IMG/VR virus record: IMGVR_UViG_3300042898_006156
Span: 1 to 64,000 of that record
Strand: one strand, 5' to 3'
DNA: 64,000 bases
DNA from: a virus
A program made the translations under genes and the position numbers. Positions 22,729-30,484 of this stretch are shown here, one piece after another. Under the pieces are notes generated by a model. That model was not told where the DNA came from and searched no databases. It saw only the letters and a list, made by a program, of their open reading frames with translations. Within the stretch, counting starts at the first letter, position 1, and each line of letters opens with the position of its first letter.

Positions 22729-23039
22729 CTCTTTACTTTCTTATAATAAAAATCCCAAAGCTCTTTAAAGCCATTTTTACCAATGTTGTGCTCTATATGA
22801 TAATCAATAACTAAAGGGGCTCGAGATTCTTTATTATTTCTAGAATAAAAATTATCATAGAAACGCTCATATTTCAACTTATCAATAATGTCAACACTCA
22901 TAAAACGCTTATTAAGAGAAACAATACCAATCCTACTTCCACTTCTCCCAACTAATTGAATCGCATATCTAGTGTCAAAATTACCAACATTCAAGACACA
23001 TTCTTTTTTAATCTTCTCAACCCACTCACGTTCAGTCAT
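22725..23039 (-). CDS. Hypothetical protein, 104 aa
   Basis: Begins MTEREWVEKIKKECVLNVGN and contains AIQLVGRSGSRIGIVSLNKRFMSVDII and a basic C-terminus ending KVKR. No family recognised. First gene of a two-gene unit. Confidence 0.65.
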   Translation of the reverse strand: MTEREWVEKIKKECVLNVGNFDTRYAIQLVGRSGSRIGIVSLNKRFMSVDIIDKLKYERFYDNFYSRNNKESRAPLVIDYHIEHNIGKNGFKELWDFYYKKVKR

Positions 23040-23057
23040 AATTTATTTTACCTTAAA

Positions 23058-23091
23058 TTTTTAAACCCATCGATTTCGATGGGTTTAAAAA
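23058..23091. terminator. Bidirectional terminator hairpin
   Basis: TTTTTAAACCCATCG, ATTT loop, CGATGGGTTTAAAAA. On the minus strand it ends the small membrane-peptide unit at 23092-23387. Confidence 0.8.
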
Positions 23092-23229
23092 TTATTCTGG
23101 TCGATCTGTAATCATACTATCGAGTATCTTTATCAATCTATTTAAACGATAATTGAAATAAAGAGAAAATGCCATAACAGATACAAAAATAACAAAACAG
23201 TTAATCCAAGTTGCAGTGTAAATATTCAT
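23092..23229 (-). CDS. Single-pass membrane peptide, 45 aa
   Basis: MNIYTATWINCFVIFVSVMA and further hydrophobic residues, then a basic/polar tail (NYRLNRLIKILDSMITDRPE). GGAG lies five bases before the ATG, and the stop of the upstream peptide gene is two bases away, so the two form a pair. Confidence 0.6.
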   Translation of the reverse strand: MNIYTATWINCFVIFVSVMAFSLYFNYRLNRLIKILDSMITDRPE

Positions 23230-23231
23230 AT

Positions 23232-23387
23232 CTACTCCACCATTTTCGCTGTCTTCTTATTCAATGCTTCAAAATTATTATCATAAGACTTCAAGATTTT
23301 TTTAACCTGAAAAATTACGACAAATATCAAGACGAAAATTATTGCCACTAAAGCAAATAAAATTGATAGTAAAATTGTTAAGTTCAT
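23232..23387 (-). CDS. Single-pass membrane peptide, 51 aa
   Basis: MNLTILLSILFALVAIIFVL followed by IFVVIFQ and a cytoplasmic-looking tail with many Lys residues. TATAAT with a preceding TGA ends six bases before the ATG (23394-23399). The N-out/C-in layout, with a lysine-rich tail, matches small holin-like or accessory peptides, but nothing more specific can be said. Confidence 0.65.
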   Translation of the reverse strand: MNLTILLSILFALVAIIFVLIFVVIFQVKKILKSYDNNFEALNKKTAKMVE

Positions 23388-23393
23388 ATCTTT

Positions 23394-23402
23394 ATTATAT
23401 CA
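23394..23402 (-). promoter_or_regulatory. Extended -10 promoter, leaderless position
   Basis: On the minus strand TGA-TATAAT, six bases, ATG at 23387. No good -35 box is seen; the extended -10 may compensate. Confidence 0.5.
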
Positions 23403-23417
23403 CAGAAAAGGGAAAGG

Positions 23418-23488
23418 AGCACTATAGACGAATCGAACGCCTGAAATCACATTACAAGTGTGATGTTTTACCCCTAAACTAATAGTGC
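23418..23488 (-). tRNA. tRNA-Thr (anticodon TGT)
   Basis: Acceptor GCACTAT/ATAGTGC, anticodon stem TCACA/TGTGA with loop CTTGTAA, T-arm with TTCGATT. Reads ACA. First of four clustered tRNAs. Confidence 0.85.
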
Positions 23489-23495
23489 TGGTAAA

Positions 23496-23566
23496 TTCTC
23501 CGGTAAAGATTCGAACTTCAACTAAAGGCACCAAAAACCTCTGTGCTACCGTTACACCACCAGAGA
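23496..23566 (-). tRNA. tRNA-Gln (anticodon TTG)
   Basis: Acceptor TCTCTGG/CCGGAGA. The anticodon arm GAGGT-TTTTGGT-GCCTT matches the bacterial tRNA-Gln loop TTTTGGT; the T-arm has TTCGAAT. Reads CAA. Confidence 0.8.
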
Positions 23567-23592
23567 ACAACAAATATATTATACCACAAGAA

Positions 23593-23665
23593 TAGCCTGT
23601 AGGGGTATCGAACCCCTGGTCTCCTCCGTGAAAGGGAGGCATCTTAACCACTCGACTAACAGGCC
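23593..23665 (-). tRNA. tRNA-Glu (anticodon TTC)
   Basis: Acceptor GGCCTGT/ACAGGCT, anticodon stem CCTCC/GGAGG with loop CTTTCAC, T-arm AGGGG-TTCGATA-CCCCT. Reads GAA. Confidence 0.9.
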
Positions 23666-23708
23666 TTATCAAAATTAATCCCTATACGATTTGTATAGGG
23701 ATTATACA

Positions 23709-23780
23709 CTCCTTAAATAGGATTCGAACCTATGACCGTTCGGTTAACAGCCGAATGCTCTACCGCTGAGCTATTAAGGA
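23709..23780 (-). tRNA. tRNA-Asn (anticodon GTT)
   Basis: Acceptor TCCTTAA/TTAAGGA, D-arm GCTCAGCGGTAGAGC, anticodon stem TTCGG/CCGAA with loop CTGTTAA, T-arm ATAGG-TTCGAAT-CCTAT. A near-textbook bacterial tRNA. Confidence 0.95.
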
Positions 23781-23805
23781 CCATCAAAACAATTATACCT
23801 TAAAA

Positions 23806-23895
23806 TTAATAGCAAGCAACTTTTAGGATAATAATTGTTGATACTACTACGATTAGTCCGAATATAAAATCTACGAGTTTACGCTGTTGTATCAT
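23806..23895 (-). CDS. Possible membrane peptide, 29 aa
   Basis: MIQQRKLVDFIFGLIVVVST then IIILKVACY: a basic N-terminus and one hydrophobic helix. Its start lies inside the end of the upstream gene (overlap 17 bases), with no clear ribosome site, so coupling would be needed. Confidence 0.35.
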   Translation of the reverse strand: MIQQRKLVDFIFGLIVVVSTIIILKVACY

Positions 23896-24106
23896 TCTTG
23901 CTATCAGAATATCTATCAAATCTGTTTGAGAGGATCATAAATGTAGGAGCCCAGAGTCCGACAAAGATTCCAAATCTTTCTCCGTGTGCTTGTGCTTCCA
24001 TTGATTTTCCGCCAGTGAGATACCAGATTGCGATTGACCCTACGATTGATGCAAAGCCAAGTACTAAACATACAAGACTTAATTGTTTGAATTGATTTGT
24101 GTTCAT
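23879..24106 (-). CDS. Membrane protein, 75 aa, two helices
   Basis: Hydrophobic segments at about residues 9-31 (LSLVCLVLGFASIVGSIAIWYL) and 46-60 (FGIFVGLWAPTFMIL), with a polar loop and a charged tail. TATGAT ends six bases before the ATG. No family recognised. Confidence 0.65.
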   Translation of the reverse strand: MNTNQFKQLSLVCLVLGFASIVGSIAIWYLTGGKSMEAQAHGERFGIFVGLWAPTFMILSNRFDRYSDSKNDTTA

Positions 24107-24187
24107 ATCTTTATCATACCTTACAAATTGAGAAAATAATATTAAGTTCTTTCATAATTTACTCTACCATATTTGTATAAGTTATGT

Positions 24188-24946
24188 ATGCCTGAACCTA
24201 ATTTTGATTGTAATTATTGTGGAGCTCCTGGTTATAACTCTCCTGCAAAAATGAAGAGGAACAATAATAATTTTTGTTCTAAAGACTGTTCTATCAAGTA
24301 TAGTACCAAAAAGATTGAAATTTTTTGTAATGGTTGTGGGAAGAACACTTTAAAGAGTTTATATCAATTTGTGAGAAGTAAAAAACTTTTCTGCAGTAGT
24401 GAGTGTCATAATAAATATAAGAATAAGAAAGTAGAGGTTGAGTGTTTAGTTTGTAAAAAACTATTTCTTAAAGATTTATTTGAGGTGAATCGTAGTCCTA
24501 GAAATTGTTGTTCTCAAGATTGTTATAAAATTCTTCAAAAATATCACAAAGATTGGGGTAGTAATCGTAGTAAGTTGGAATGCGCTATTGAAAAAAATCT
24601 TTACAATATTTTTTCTTTTGAAATCATTTATAACAAGACTCATATAGGTTATGAGTTAGATATTAATATTCCTTCGTTAAGTTTAGCATTTGAGTTTAAT
24701 GGTATTTTTCATTACAAACCTATTTATGGAATTGAAAAACTCTTGAGAGTTCAGCAAATTGATAGAGAAAAAGTAGCGGAATGTAAAAAAAGAAACATCA
24801 AACTTATAGTTATTGATGTTTCGGAAGACAAATCTACGAAGAAAGTGATAAGAGAAAGATTTGAACAAGTTTTGTCTATAATCAATGAAAGAATTGAAGA
24901 ATTGAATTTTCCATCTGACACCTATCAATTCTCTATGATGTTATAA
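24188..24946 (+). CDS. Free-standing zinc-finger endonuclease, PD-(D/E)XK/Vsr-like
   Basis: 252 aa. Three zinc-ribbon-like repeats fill the first ~115 residues (CNYCG...FCSKDC, CNGCGKN...FCSSEC, CLVCKK...CCSQDC). The nuclease part has SKLECAIEKNL, then YELDINIPSLSLAFEFNGIFHY with the D...E-x-N-G-x-x-H signature, then a late helix-strand pair (KKRNIKLIVIDVSED). It resembles the gene at 4879 in design but with different zinc modules. Likely a homing-type enzyme. ATG chosen at 24188; TATAAG ends six bases before it. Confidence 0.75.
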   Translation: MPEPNFDCNYCGAPGYNSPAKMKRNNNNFCSKDCSIKYSTKKIEIFCNGCGKNTLKSLYQFVRSKKLFCSSECHNKYKNKKVEVECLVCKKLFLKDLFEVNRSPRNCCSQDCYKILQKYHKDWGSNRSKLECAIEKNLYNIFSFEIIYNKTHIGYELDINIPSLSLAFEFNGIFHYKPIYGIEKLLRVQQIDREKVAECKKRNIKLIVIDVSEDKSTKKVIRERFEQVLSIINERIEELNFPSDTYQFSMML

Positions 24947-24948
24947 AT

Positions 24949-25071
24949 TTAGTTAATCTTAAATTTAATTAGATTATCTATAACTTGCCAAATATGTACA
25001 TCTTTTTCTTCTTTCTTTTTTTCATCTGATATAAAAGAAAAAAGAATAAATGATAGTAATTGAGTGTTCAT
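24949..25071 (-). CDS. Small protein, 40 aa
   Basis: MNTQLLSFILFSFISDEKKK followed by EEKDVHIWQVIDNLIKFKIN: a short hydrophobic N-terminus and a charged tail. Its ATG overlaps the upstream stop by one base (TAATG), which supports coupled translation. Confidence 0.5.
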   Translation of the reverse strand: MNTQLLSFILFSFISDEKKKEEKDVHIWQVIDNLIKFKIN

Positions 25072-25301
25072 TAGTTGCTCATCATCCTTTCTATTGCTAC
25101 TTGTTTTTTTGATTTGGCTGTTGAAGTGTAATAATTTTTCTTTGATGCGTTAGACATCATATGCATAGCTTGAACACATTCTCGAATTTGAGATGAATTT
25201 GAATTTTCTTTCACTGGTTCTGGTTTAATTGCATATCCAATACTGCCACTTACCACGATGAGCATAAAGTAAAAAAATATTTTTTCAATGTTAGTTTTCA
25301 T
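25071..25301 (-). CDS. Membrane-anchored small protein, 76 aa
   Basis: Starts MKTNIEKIFFYFMLIVVSGS at 25301, four bases after GGAGGG. One N-terminal helix (signal anchor), then a polar Ser/Asn/Lys-rich domain. The two Met-rich stretches (QAMHMMSN, IERMMSN) are similar to one another. No family recognised. Confidence 0.6.
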   Translation of the reverse strand: MKTNIEKIFFYFMLIVVSGSIGYAIKPEPVKENSNSSQIRECVQAMHMMSNASKKNYYTSTAKSKKQVAIERMMSN

Positions 25302-25322
25302 AATACCCTCCTTCAAATAAAA

Positions 25323-25350
25323 AAGCCCTATTCGAAAAAGAATAGGGCTT
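25323..25350 (-). terminator. Intrinsic terminator
   Basis: AAGCCCTATTC, six-base loop, GAATAGGGCTT then TTTT on the minus strand, behind the methyltransferase gene. Confidence 0.85.
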
Positions 25351-25378
25351 CAATGCACTGTAAATAGTATACAGTGTT

Positions 25379-26164
25379 TTAGGTTTGATTGCCTGGTAGT
25401 TTTATTAAGTTATTGTTATATTGTTGTCCAGTGAGCTCGGTATATCTTGTTATTGATTGTTCATAGTAATCAGGATCTATTTCGCATCCTTTAAAATTTC
25501 TTCCAGTATTTTCGCAAGCTATCATTGTGGATCCAGCGCCATTAAAGATATCTAATACTGTTTCTCCTGGGTTTGTGTAAGCTTCTATAAATCTTTCTAG
25601 TATGCTGATTGGTTTTTGTGTAGGATGCCAATTACAATATTCTTTGCTAGTTGTGTGGTTATTCTTTTCCCATACACAGGTTGGGATAGTTCCTTGTTCG
25701 TATTCTTTTCCCGTTCTAATGTTTACTTTTTGTTTTCTTTCAGTTCTTACTTTATCAGCATTAAAAGTAAAAGTTTTTTCTTTAGAGTAGCACCAAATAA
25801 ATTCGTGTTTTCTAGCAAAGTTTGTTTTGCTTCTTCCTCCCCAATTGTAAGACCATATAATTTCTGGCTGTTGGAAGAAGTTTGGTAGTTTGTCTAATAT
25901 TTCTAATCTATAGCGCAAAAAAGTATTGTATTTTAAAGTTCCAAATACACACATCATCTTATTGGGTTTTAAGATTCTAGCGCATTCTTTGGTCCATTTT
26001 TCGCACCAATCTAAATAATCTTGATCTGAATTCCATTGTTTGTCCCATCCTTTTCCTCCATCAAATCCAATAAAGTATGGTGGATCGGTGAGGATAAGAT
26101 CAATAGAATTGTCTTTAAGTGTTTCAAGGTATTCAATACAATCTAAATTGAGGTATTCGTGCAT
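25379..26164 (-). CDS. DNA methyltransferase, N6-adenine/N4-cytosine, beta class
   Basis: 261 aa. Motif order defines the class: the catalytic LTDPPYFIGFDGGKGWD comes first (about residues 26-42) and the AdoMet site VLDIFNGAGSTMIACENTGR last (about 210-229), preceded by WHPTQKPISILERFI. It transfers a methyl group from S-adenosylmethionine to A (N6) or C (N4) in a specific site. No restriction partner is adjacent, so it probably protects phage DNA from host enzymes. TATAAG ends six bases before the ATG; it stands alone with its own terminator. Confidence 0.9.
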   Translation of the reverse strand: MHEYLNLDCIEYLETLKDNSIDLILTDPPYFIGFDGGKGWDKQWNSDQDYLDWCEKWTKECARILKPNKMMCVFGTLKYNTFLRYRLEILDKLPNFFQQPEIIWSYNWGGRSKTNFARKHEFIWCYSKEKTFTFNADKVRTERKQKVNIRTGKEYEQGTIPTCVWEKNNHTTSKEYCNWHPTQKPISILERFIEAYTNPGETVLDIFNGAGSTMIACENTGRNFKGCEIDPDYYEQSITRYTELTGQQYNNNLIKLPGNQT

Positions 26165-26244
26165 TCTTATCTTATACTTAAAAAGGTGAGTTGAAAATAT
26201 TCTGTAATATAAAATTAGAAGTGTTTATTTTACAGGATCACAGT

Positions 26245-27429
26245 ATGAAAGAAACTCAATTACATAAATATATTAAATTAGCAATGGAAGCTGACATTGA
26301 TGGAGACTATAAATCAGCTGATGAAATTGACAATTTTATCAAACATGCTCAAAATCCTCTTCAAACTGGTTGGAGAAGTTTTGTCAATAGAATGCGTGGA
26401 ATGGGTGACGAAACAGGAAGAGCTAGAAGACAGGTACGTGATCTAAGAAGAGGTCCAAATACTGTAGATCGAATGAGATCTCAACCATCTTATGATGAAG
26501 CTTTAGGATTACTTGAAGATGGTAAAAATATAAGTGGTCATAATCCTATGAAGTTGAGAAGTAATGCAACACTTACTGATCGCATAATCAATGCTCTACA
26601 ACCAGCTTACAGACAAGTACAAACCAAGCAAAAAGAATTTCCTGAATTATATAAAAAGTGGGAAGCTATTTATGATGCAAAAATAGCAGAATTGAAAAAA
26701 AAGAATGGCCTAAGCGATGATGAAATTAATGATTGGTTAGATAATCATCCACAAGAAAGAGAAAATTTAGTAAGTCCTTTAGAAAGTCAGCTCGTGAGGA
26801 TGAGAGATGCTCATGCTGCACTCATAGAAAATGCCATAGATCAAGTATGTAGTGCTTATCAGATTCCAAGAAATATGGAAAATTTAAATCGAATAAAAGC
26901 TCGTATTGCTTCTGATAGACAATTGAGAGGAATGTTATATGATAATTCTTTTACTACAGATAGTATGATTGAGCAAGTACTTCAAAATAGCACAATTCCT
27001 ATGAGAAGTTACTTAAATAATATGGGACCTTGGAAAGCATCTATGAGTCCTGCGGTTACTGGTTTACTTTTATTTGGTGCTGGAGTTGGTGTAGGATCTG
27101 TTGGCAAAGGAAAATCTCAACCTCAAGCTCCAAAGGGATTAGCCGCATCGCCGTTTGTAGGTGTATTAACAAATGAACTTCTCGCTGATAGAAAAAAAGC
27201 AAAGTTATTTGACACTCCTATCGAAACTATGGAAAAATATATCAAAAGAAAGAAAGACAATGGATCTATCAAACCAGGCATAACAAAAAAAGAACTTTAT
27301 AATATGGCATTAATTGATTTAGGTGAACATGTTGCAAACAATTTAATTCAATATGTTATGGACAAATATGGCTTTACAATTCCAAAAGATTCAACTGAAA
27401 AAGATTTTGTTGTAAATCTTTTCAAATAA
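26245..27429 (+). CDS. Tagged hypothetical protein, 394 aa
   Basis: The start at 26245 follows AGGA by eight bases. The N-terminal tag reads MKETQLHKYIKLAMEADIDG then DYKSADEIDNFIKHAQ. The body is largely helical with two coiled stretches (about 110-190), a glycine-rich hydrophobic segment (about 285-305, VTGLLLFGAGVGVGSVGKG) and a helical C-terminus. No enzyme motif. Probably virion-associated, by inference from the tag and the amphipathic glycine segment. Confidence 0.7.
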   Translation: MKETQLHKYIKLAMEADIDGDYKSADEIDNFIKHAQNPLQTGWRSFVNRMRGMGDETGRARRQVRDLRRGPNTVDRMRSQPSYDEALGLLEDGKNISGHNPMKLRSNATLTDRIINALQPAYRQVQTKQKEFPELYKKWEAIYDAKIAELKKKNGLSDDEINDWLDNHPQERENLVSPLESQLVRMRDAHAALIENAIDQVCSAYQIPRNMENLNRIKARIASDRQLRGMLYDNSFTTDSMIEQVLQNSTIPMRSYLNNMGPWKASMSPAVTGLLLFGAGVGVGSVGKGKSQPQAPKGLAASPFVGVLTNELLADRKKAKLFDTPIETMEKYIKRKKDNGSIKPGITKKELYNMALIDLGEHVANNLIQYVMDKYGFTIPKDSTEKDFVVNLFK

Positions 27430-27461
27430 ATAACCCCCCCTGTAAGGGGGTTTATTTATTT
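27425..27461. terminator. Bidirectional terminator
   Basis: AAATAAATAACCCCCC and GGGGGTTTATTTATTT between convergent genes. Confidence 0.85.
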
Positions 27462-28486
27462 GATTTCTTTTTTCCAGCTAACTTTCTTAAAATCACCACT
27501 ATTTGCATAAGCTTATTGTATTTCAAGTTATCTTCAGGGGCAACATGAGAGTTTACCCAAGGGTATTGTTTCAATTCTTCTAATGCAAAAATTTCAGGGA
27601 ATTTTGCTGATGGGTTATTCACAAGATGTTTCGATACAATTTTGGCAGCACTTTTAACATCTTGGCTAACGCCTTGTAAAATTGTGCTAAATTCATTTTC
27701 TAAAGAATAATCATCTTTGCTTATTTGTTCAATTACAGAATTCTTTTCCCCTGTGCCAACTAAATAAGCATCAATAGCTGTACGTCCCAAACTCAATGCA
27801 CTTGAAGCTGCATATAAAGCAGTTCCAGTTGCAAACATAATTTGTCCATATACAGGAATAGCTGCAATAACAGGTAGTGTTAAGGCACCTGCAATTGTCA
27901 TTAATACAATTTCGATAAATTTGGATCTTTCTTCAGGATCATTCCAAATTTCATTAAATTTTCCATTATTAATTAAGTCAAAATATTTTGCTATCTCTTG
28001 CCTTGTTAAATACAAATTGATAAGAACACCTATAAAAGGTGCTATAGACATAAGTTTGCCTAATACTGGCACTTTAGTAGAAATTTGTTGAGCTGCTTTT
28101 TTAGTAGATTCTGCTGCAGCTGGATTATTTTTTAATAATGTTGATAATTCTTGAGCTTTTTTAGCAGCTTGAATTGCTTGTGGAGTTGAAAATGCAATGT
28201 CTGCTGCGTCTAATGAACCAAATATTGCATCCGTAGTAAGATCTTTTTGTTTGGTGGAAAGATTGGATTTTTCTAATTTAGTAACTGGATATTGGAGTGT
28301 TTTATAAAAAGCTTTCTCCGGGAATGATTGTTCTCTGATCCAAGCCGGTTGTTTATTGTAATTATAATTTACTTGAGACAACCTTGTATTAACTAAATTT
28401 TCATAAAAATCTGCTTGTTCGTAAAATCCATACGAGTCACAAAGTTTAGCGTATGACAAACAAGCAGATGAGGAAATTTTTAACAT
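27452..28486 (-). CDS. Tagged membrane-active protein, 344 aa
   Basis: Begins MLKISSSACLSYAKLCDSYG then FYEQADFYENLV, a divergent copy of the tag (A-x2-L-C-D-x2-G-F-x3-A-D). Hydrophobic stretches occur at about 140-162 (LGKLMSIAPFIGVLINLYL) and 190-235 (FIEIVLMTIAGALTLPVIAA...GQIMFATGTALYAASSALSL). The combination of tag and membrane-inserting helices would suit an injected pore or channel protein, but this is inference. Confidence 0.7.
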   Translation of the reverse strand: MLKISSSACLSYAKLCDSYGFYEQADFYENLVNTRLSQVNYNYNKQPAWIREQSFPEKAFYKTLQYPVTKLEKSNLSTKQKDLTTDAIFGSLDAADIAFSTPQAIQAAKKAQELSTLLKNNPAAAESTKKAAQQISTKVPVLGKLMSIAPFIGVLINLYLTRQEIAKYFDLINNGKFNEIWNDPEERSKFIEIVLMTIAGALTLPVIAAIPVYGQIMFATGTALYAASSALSLGRTAIDAYLVGTGEKNSVIEQISKDDYSLENEFSTILQGVSQDVKSAAKIVSKHLVNNPSAKFPEIFALEELKQYPWVNSHVAPEDNLKYNKLMQIVVILRKLAGKKKSNK

Positions 28487-28533
28487 AATTAATTAATTTA
28501 TAATTTTCTAATTTATAACCTTTTACAAATTAT

Positions 28534-28623
28534 TTATCTTGTCGCTATTAGAATTATCAAGTATCCTATGACGCTGTATCCTATAACAAATAAAGCATCA
28601 CGTTTTCTGTCTCTATCGTTCAT
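28534..28623 (-). CDS. Membrane peptide, 29 aa
   Basis: MNDRDRKRDALFVIGYSVIG then YLIILIATR. A strong GGAGGG lies five bases before the ATG, which is the main support for so short a gene. Charged N-terminus and one hydrophobic helix. Confidence 0.5.
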   Translation of the reverse strand: MNDRDRKRDALFVIGYSVIGYLIILIATR

Positions 28624-28645
28624 ACTTTCCCTCCAGATTAATCTT

Positions 28646-28720
28646 TTATTTCATTGTTAATAAAAGATAAGTGATGAAACCGATTACAATAAAAACAAAC
28701 AGTCTACGAGCTTTGTTCAA
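28646..28720 (-). CDS. Possible membrane peptide, 24 aa, TTG start
   Basis: A TTG overlapping the upstream stop (TTGA) opens a frame encoding NKARRLFVFIVIGFITYLLL and TMK: basic N-terminus and one hydrophobic helix, like its neighbours. Very short and without a strong ribosome site. Confidence 0.3.
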   Translation of the reverse strand: MNKARRLFVFIVIGFITYLLLTMK

Positions 28721-28911
28721 CTTCTTTTTTCTAATTCATTATTGCAGACATCTATAAGTCTTTTGATTGATTCTTTTGGAAGTTGTTTAACAAGATCTTC
28801 CATACTTTTGCTTTCCCAATCCCCGACAATTTTGTTTGCGAAAGGAAGTTTGTTGATATTAACTTCTGGAATGCCTACAGTTTTCTTCAATAATTTTGAA
28901 AAGATTGACAT
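28717..28911 (-). CDS. Hypothetical protein, 64 aa
   Basis: Starts MSIFSKLLKKTVGIPEVNIN; amphipathic N-terminal helix, then ESKSMEDLVKQLPKESIKRLIDVC. GGAG lies about eight bases before the ATG. No family recognised. Likely heads the small unit 28911-28534. Confidence 0.6.
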   Translation of the reverse strand: MSIFSKLLKKTVGIPEVNINKLPFANKIVGDWESKSMEDLVKQLPKESIKRLIDVCNNELEKRS

Positions 28912-29021
28912 AATTTTTTCTCCTTTTTTGTATTGTGATTTAAAATTTGTATCACATTAATATATTCTGTTATATTGTGGTGTTTGCTTCTGTGTGATAT
29001 TAAGAATTTGAGGTGTGAAAA

Positions 29022-29651
29022 ATGTTTGCTAAATCTTGGAAACATATATTAGTTTGTGAGAGTAATATGATTGATCCGCAGCCAGGTTATATGGGTAATT
29101 ATCCTGGTTGCCATATGTATGATAATCATCTTAAAGCTCTCAATTTTGCTTTGTCTGATGGTTGGGAATTAAGTAAGAATACCCCATTAGACATTCATAG
29201 GTTTCTTACTCGTGGTATTCCTTATTTTGAAGAGAGGAATAGTTCTGGTCAATATCGTCTTGTGGATGTATGGATTGGGCACGAATTATGTCCAAATTCC
29301 TTACTAATACCTTCTCTTATGGAGCGTTGGTATCAGTTTGCCACAGACATAATGAAAGAGGTTGAAAGTAGTTCAATTAATCCTCTTGACGCTGCTTTGT
29401 ACATTCATCATTTCTTTCAAGTGGTGCATCCTTTTATTGATGGAAATGGTCGTACTGGTAGATTGTTGATGCAGAAAATTCTTAATGATTTGGGAGAAGA
29501 TCCTGTCATCATTAGTTTTGATGCTCGTTCAGAATATTATGAATCAATTCAATATTTCCGTGATAGTTATTGGGCAGATAATTCTTTAGATTATGATAAG
29601 ATATTGTCAGATTTGAAGATGGGAAATTTACTTAATGACTTTCAATTGTGA
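29022..29651 (+). CDS. Fic-domain protein (AMPylase family)
   Basis: 209 aa. The Fic core motif HPFIDGNGRTGR is complete at about residues 135-146, within HHFFQVVHPFIDGNGRTGRLLM; the catalytic His and the Asp/Asn/Arg that hold the nucleotide are present. Fic enzymes usually transfer AMP, or another phosphate-containing group, to a target Ser, Thr or Tyr. I see no clear (S/T)xxxE(G/N) inhibitory helix, so it may be unregulated or need a partner. GAGGTG precedes the ATG. It overlaps the exonuclease gene by 17 bases. Confidence 0.9.
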   Translation: MFAKSWKHILVCESNMIDPQPGYMGNYPGCHMYDNHLKALNFALSDGWELSKNTPLDIHRFLTRGIPYFEERNSSGQYRLVDVWIGHELCPNSLLIPSLMERWYQFATDIMKEVESSSINPLDAALYIHHFFQVVHPFIDGNGRTGRLLMQKILNDLGEDPVIISFDARSEYYESIQYFRDSYWADNSLDYDKILSDLKMGNLLNDFQL

Positions 29652-30192
29652 TCAGATTGTAATATTTGATCTTGAGGCTACTTGTTGGGAAGGGCGAGAA
29701 CATTTTCATAAGTATCGTGAAGTTATCGCCCTTGGAGCTTGTATTTTAGATTTGAAAACTTTAACAATTAGCAACAAATTTAATGTTGTTTGTAAGCCTA
29801 TAAGAAGTGAAATTTCTGAATACTGCACAAAAATCACTGGCATTACTAAAGAACAAGCTGAAAATGGCGAAGACTTTGGTGAGATGTGCAAGATGGTGAT
29901 GAAAGAATTAAACACAAAATCTATACCTTGTGCAGCTTGGGGTAATGATGATGAGAAGATGTATTCTGAATGTCGAGAAAAGCAGTGCAGATATCCTTTC
30001 TCTAATGAGTATTTAAATATATCTTTGCTTTACAGTTTGGTGATGGGAAAGCCTTACAATAATGGGCTGGAACGATCTCTTGCTGAATTGGGAATAAAGT
30101 TTGTTGGCGAAAAGCACGATCCTTTTTGGGATGCTTATAATGCTGCAATCGTCTTAAAGCATATTGTGGAGAAATGTCGTGAAGCTGTTTAG
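29635..30192 (+). CDS. 3'-5' exonuclease, DEDDh family (ERI1/KapD-like)
   Basis: 185 aa. Exo I motif IVIFDLEATCW (about residues 8-18), Exo II-like AAWGNDDEKMYSEC, and Exo III HDPFWDAYNAA with the catalytic His and Asp. ITGITKEQ is the typical connecting motif. This form trims single-stranded RNA or DNA 3' ends. It is translationally coupled to the Fic gene. Confidence 0.85.
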   Translation: MTFNCDQIVIFDLEATCWEGREHFHKYREVIALGACILDLKTLTISNKFNVVCKPIRSEISEYCTKITGITKEQAENGEDFGEMCKMVMKELNTKSIPCAAWGNDDEKMYSECREKQCRYPFSNEYLNISLLYSLVMGKPYNNGLERSLAELGIKFVGEKHDPFWDAYNAAIVLKHIVEKCREAV

Positions 30193-30412
30193 TCAAATCA
30201 CCCGCCCATTAATTTCGCTTAATTTAAAAGTTAGATATAAAAGATGGCCTGAAGCTTATTACATTTACAGGGATGAAGAAAAACTTATGGACAGTTTAGG
30301 AAATCTGTTTTATTATTCCTGGGAAGATTTTATTAGGCTACATCAACACGTCTTAAATAATGCTGGGCCTGTTTGGGAAATTTATGAAGAAGTGGAATTC
30401 GACAATCTATAA
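30179..30412 (+). CDS. Hypothetical protein, 77 aa, GTG start
   Basis: The GTG at 30179 has GGAG seven bases upstream and overlaps the exonuclease stop by 14 bases. The protein reads VKLFSQITRPLISLNLKVRY then an aromatic-rich segment (RWPEAYYIYRDEEKL...FYYSWEDFIRLH). No family recognised. Last gene of the Fic unit. Confidence 0.6.
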   Translation: MKLFSQITRPLISLNLKVRYKRWPEAYYIYRDEEKLMDSLGNLFYYSWEDFIRLHQHVLNNAGPVWEIYEEVEFDNL

Positions 30413-30484
30413 GTAGAGGTGTCTTAAAAACAGAATAAAACAATAGCTCTCGTTCTAAAAAATAAACCTGGGGAGGGATTTTAA

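Noticed and set aside
23400-23672. A 90-residue frame across the tRNA cluster
   Set aside because: It runs through three tRNA genes that have good cloverleaf folds.
25379-26164. Restriction-modification system around the methyltransferase
   Set aside because: No restriction enzyme-like gene adjoins it; neighbours are a small membrane protein and a tagged protein.
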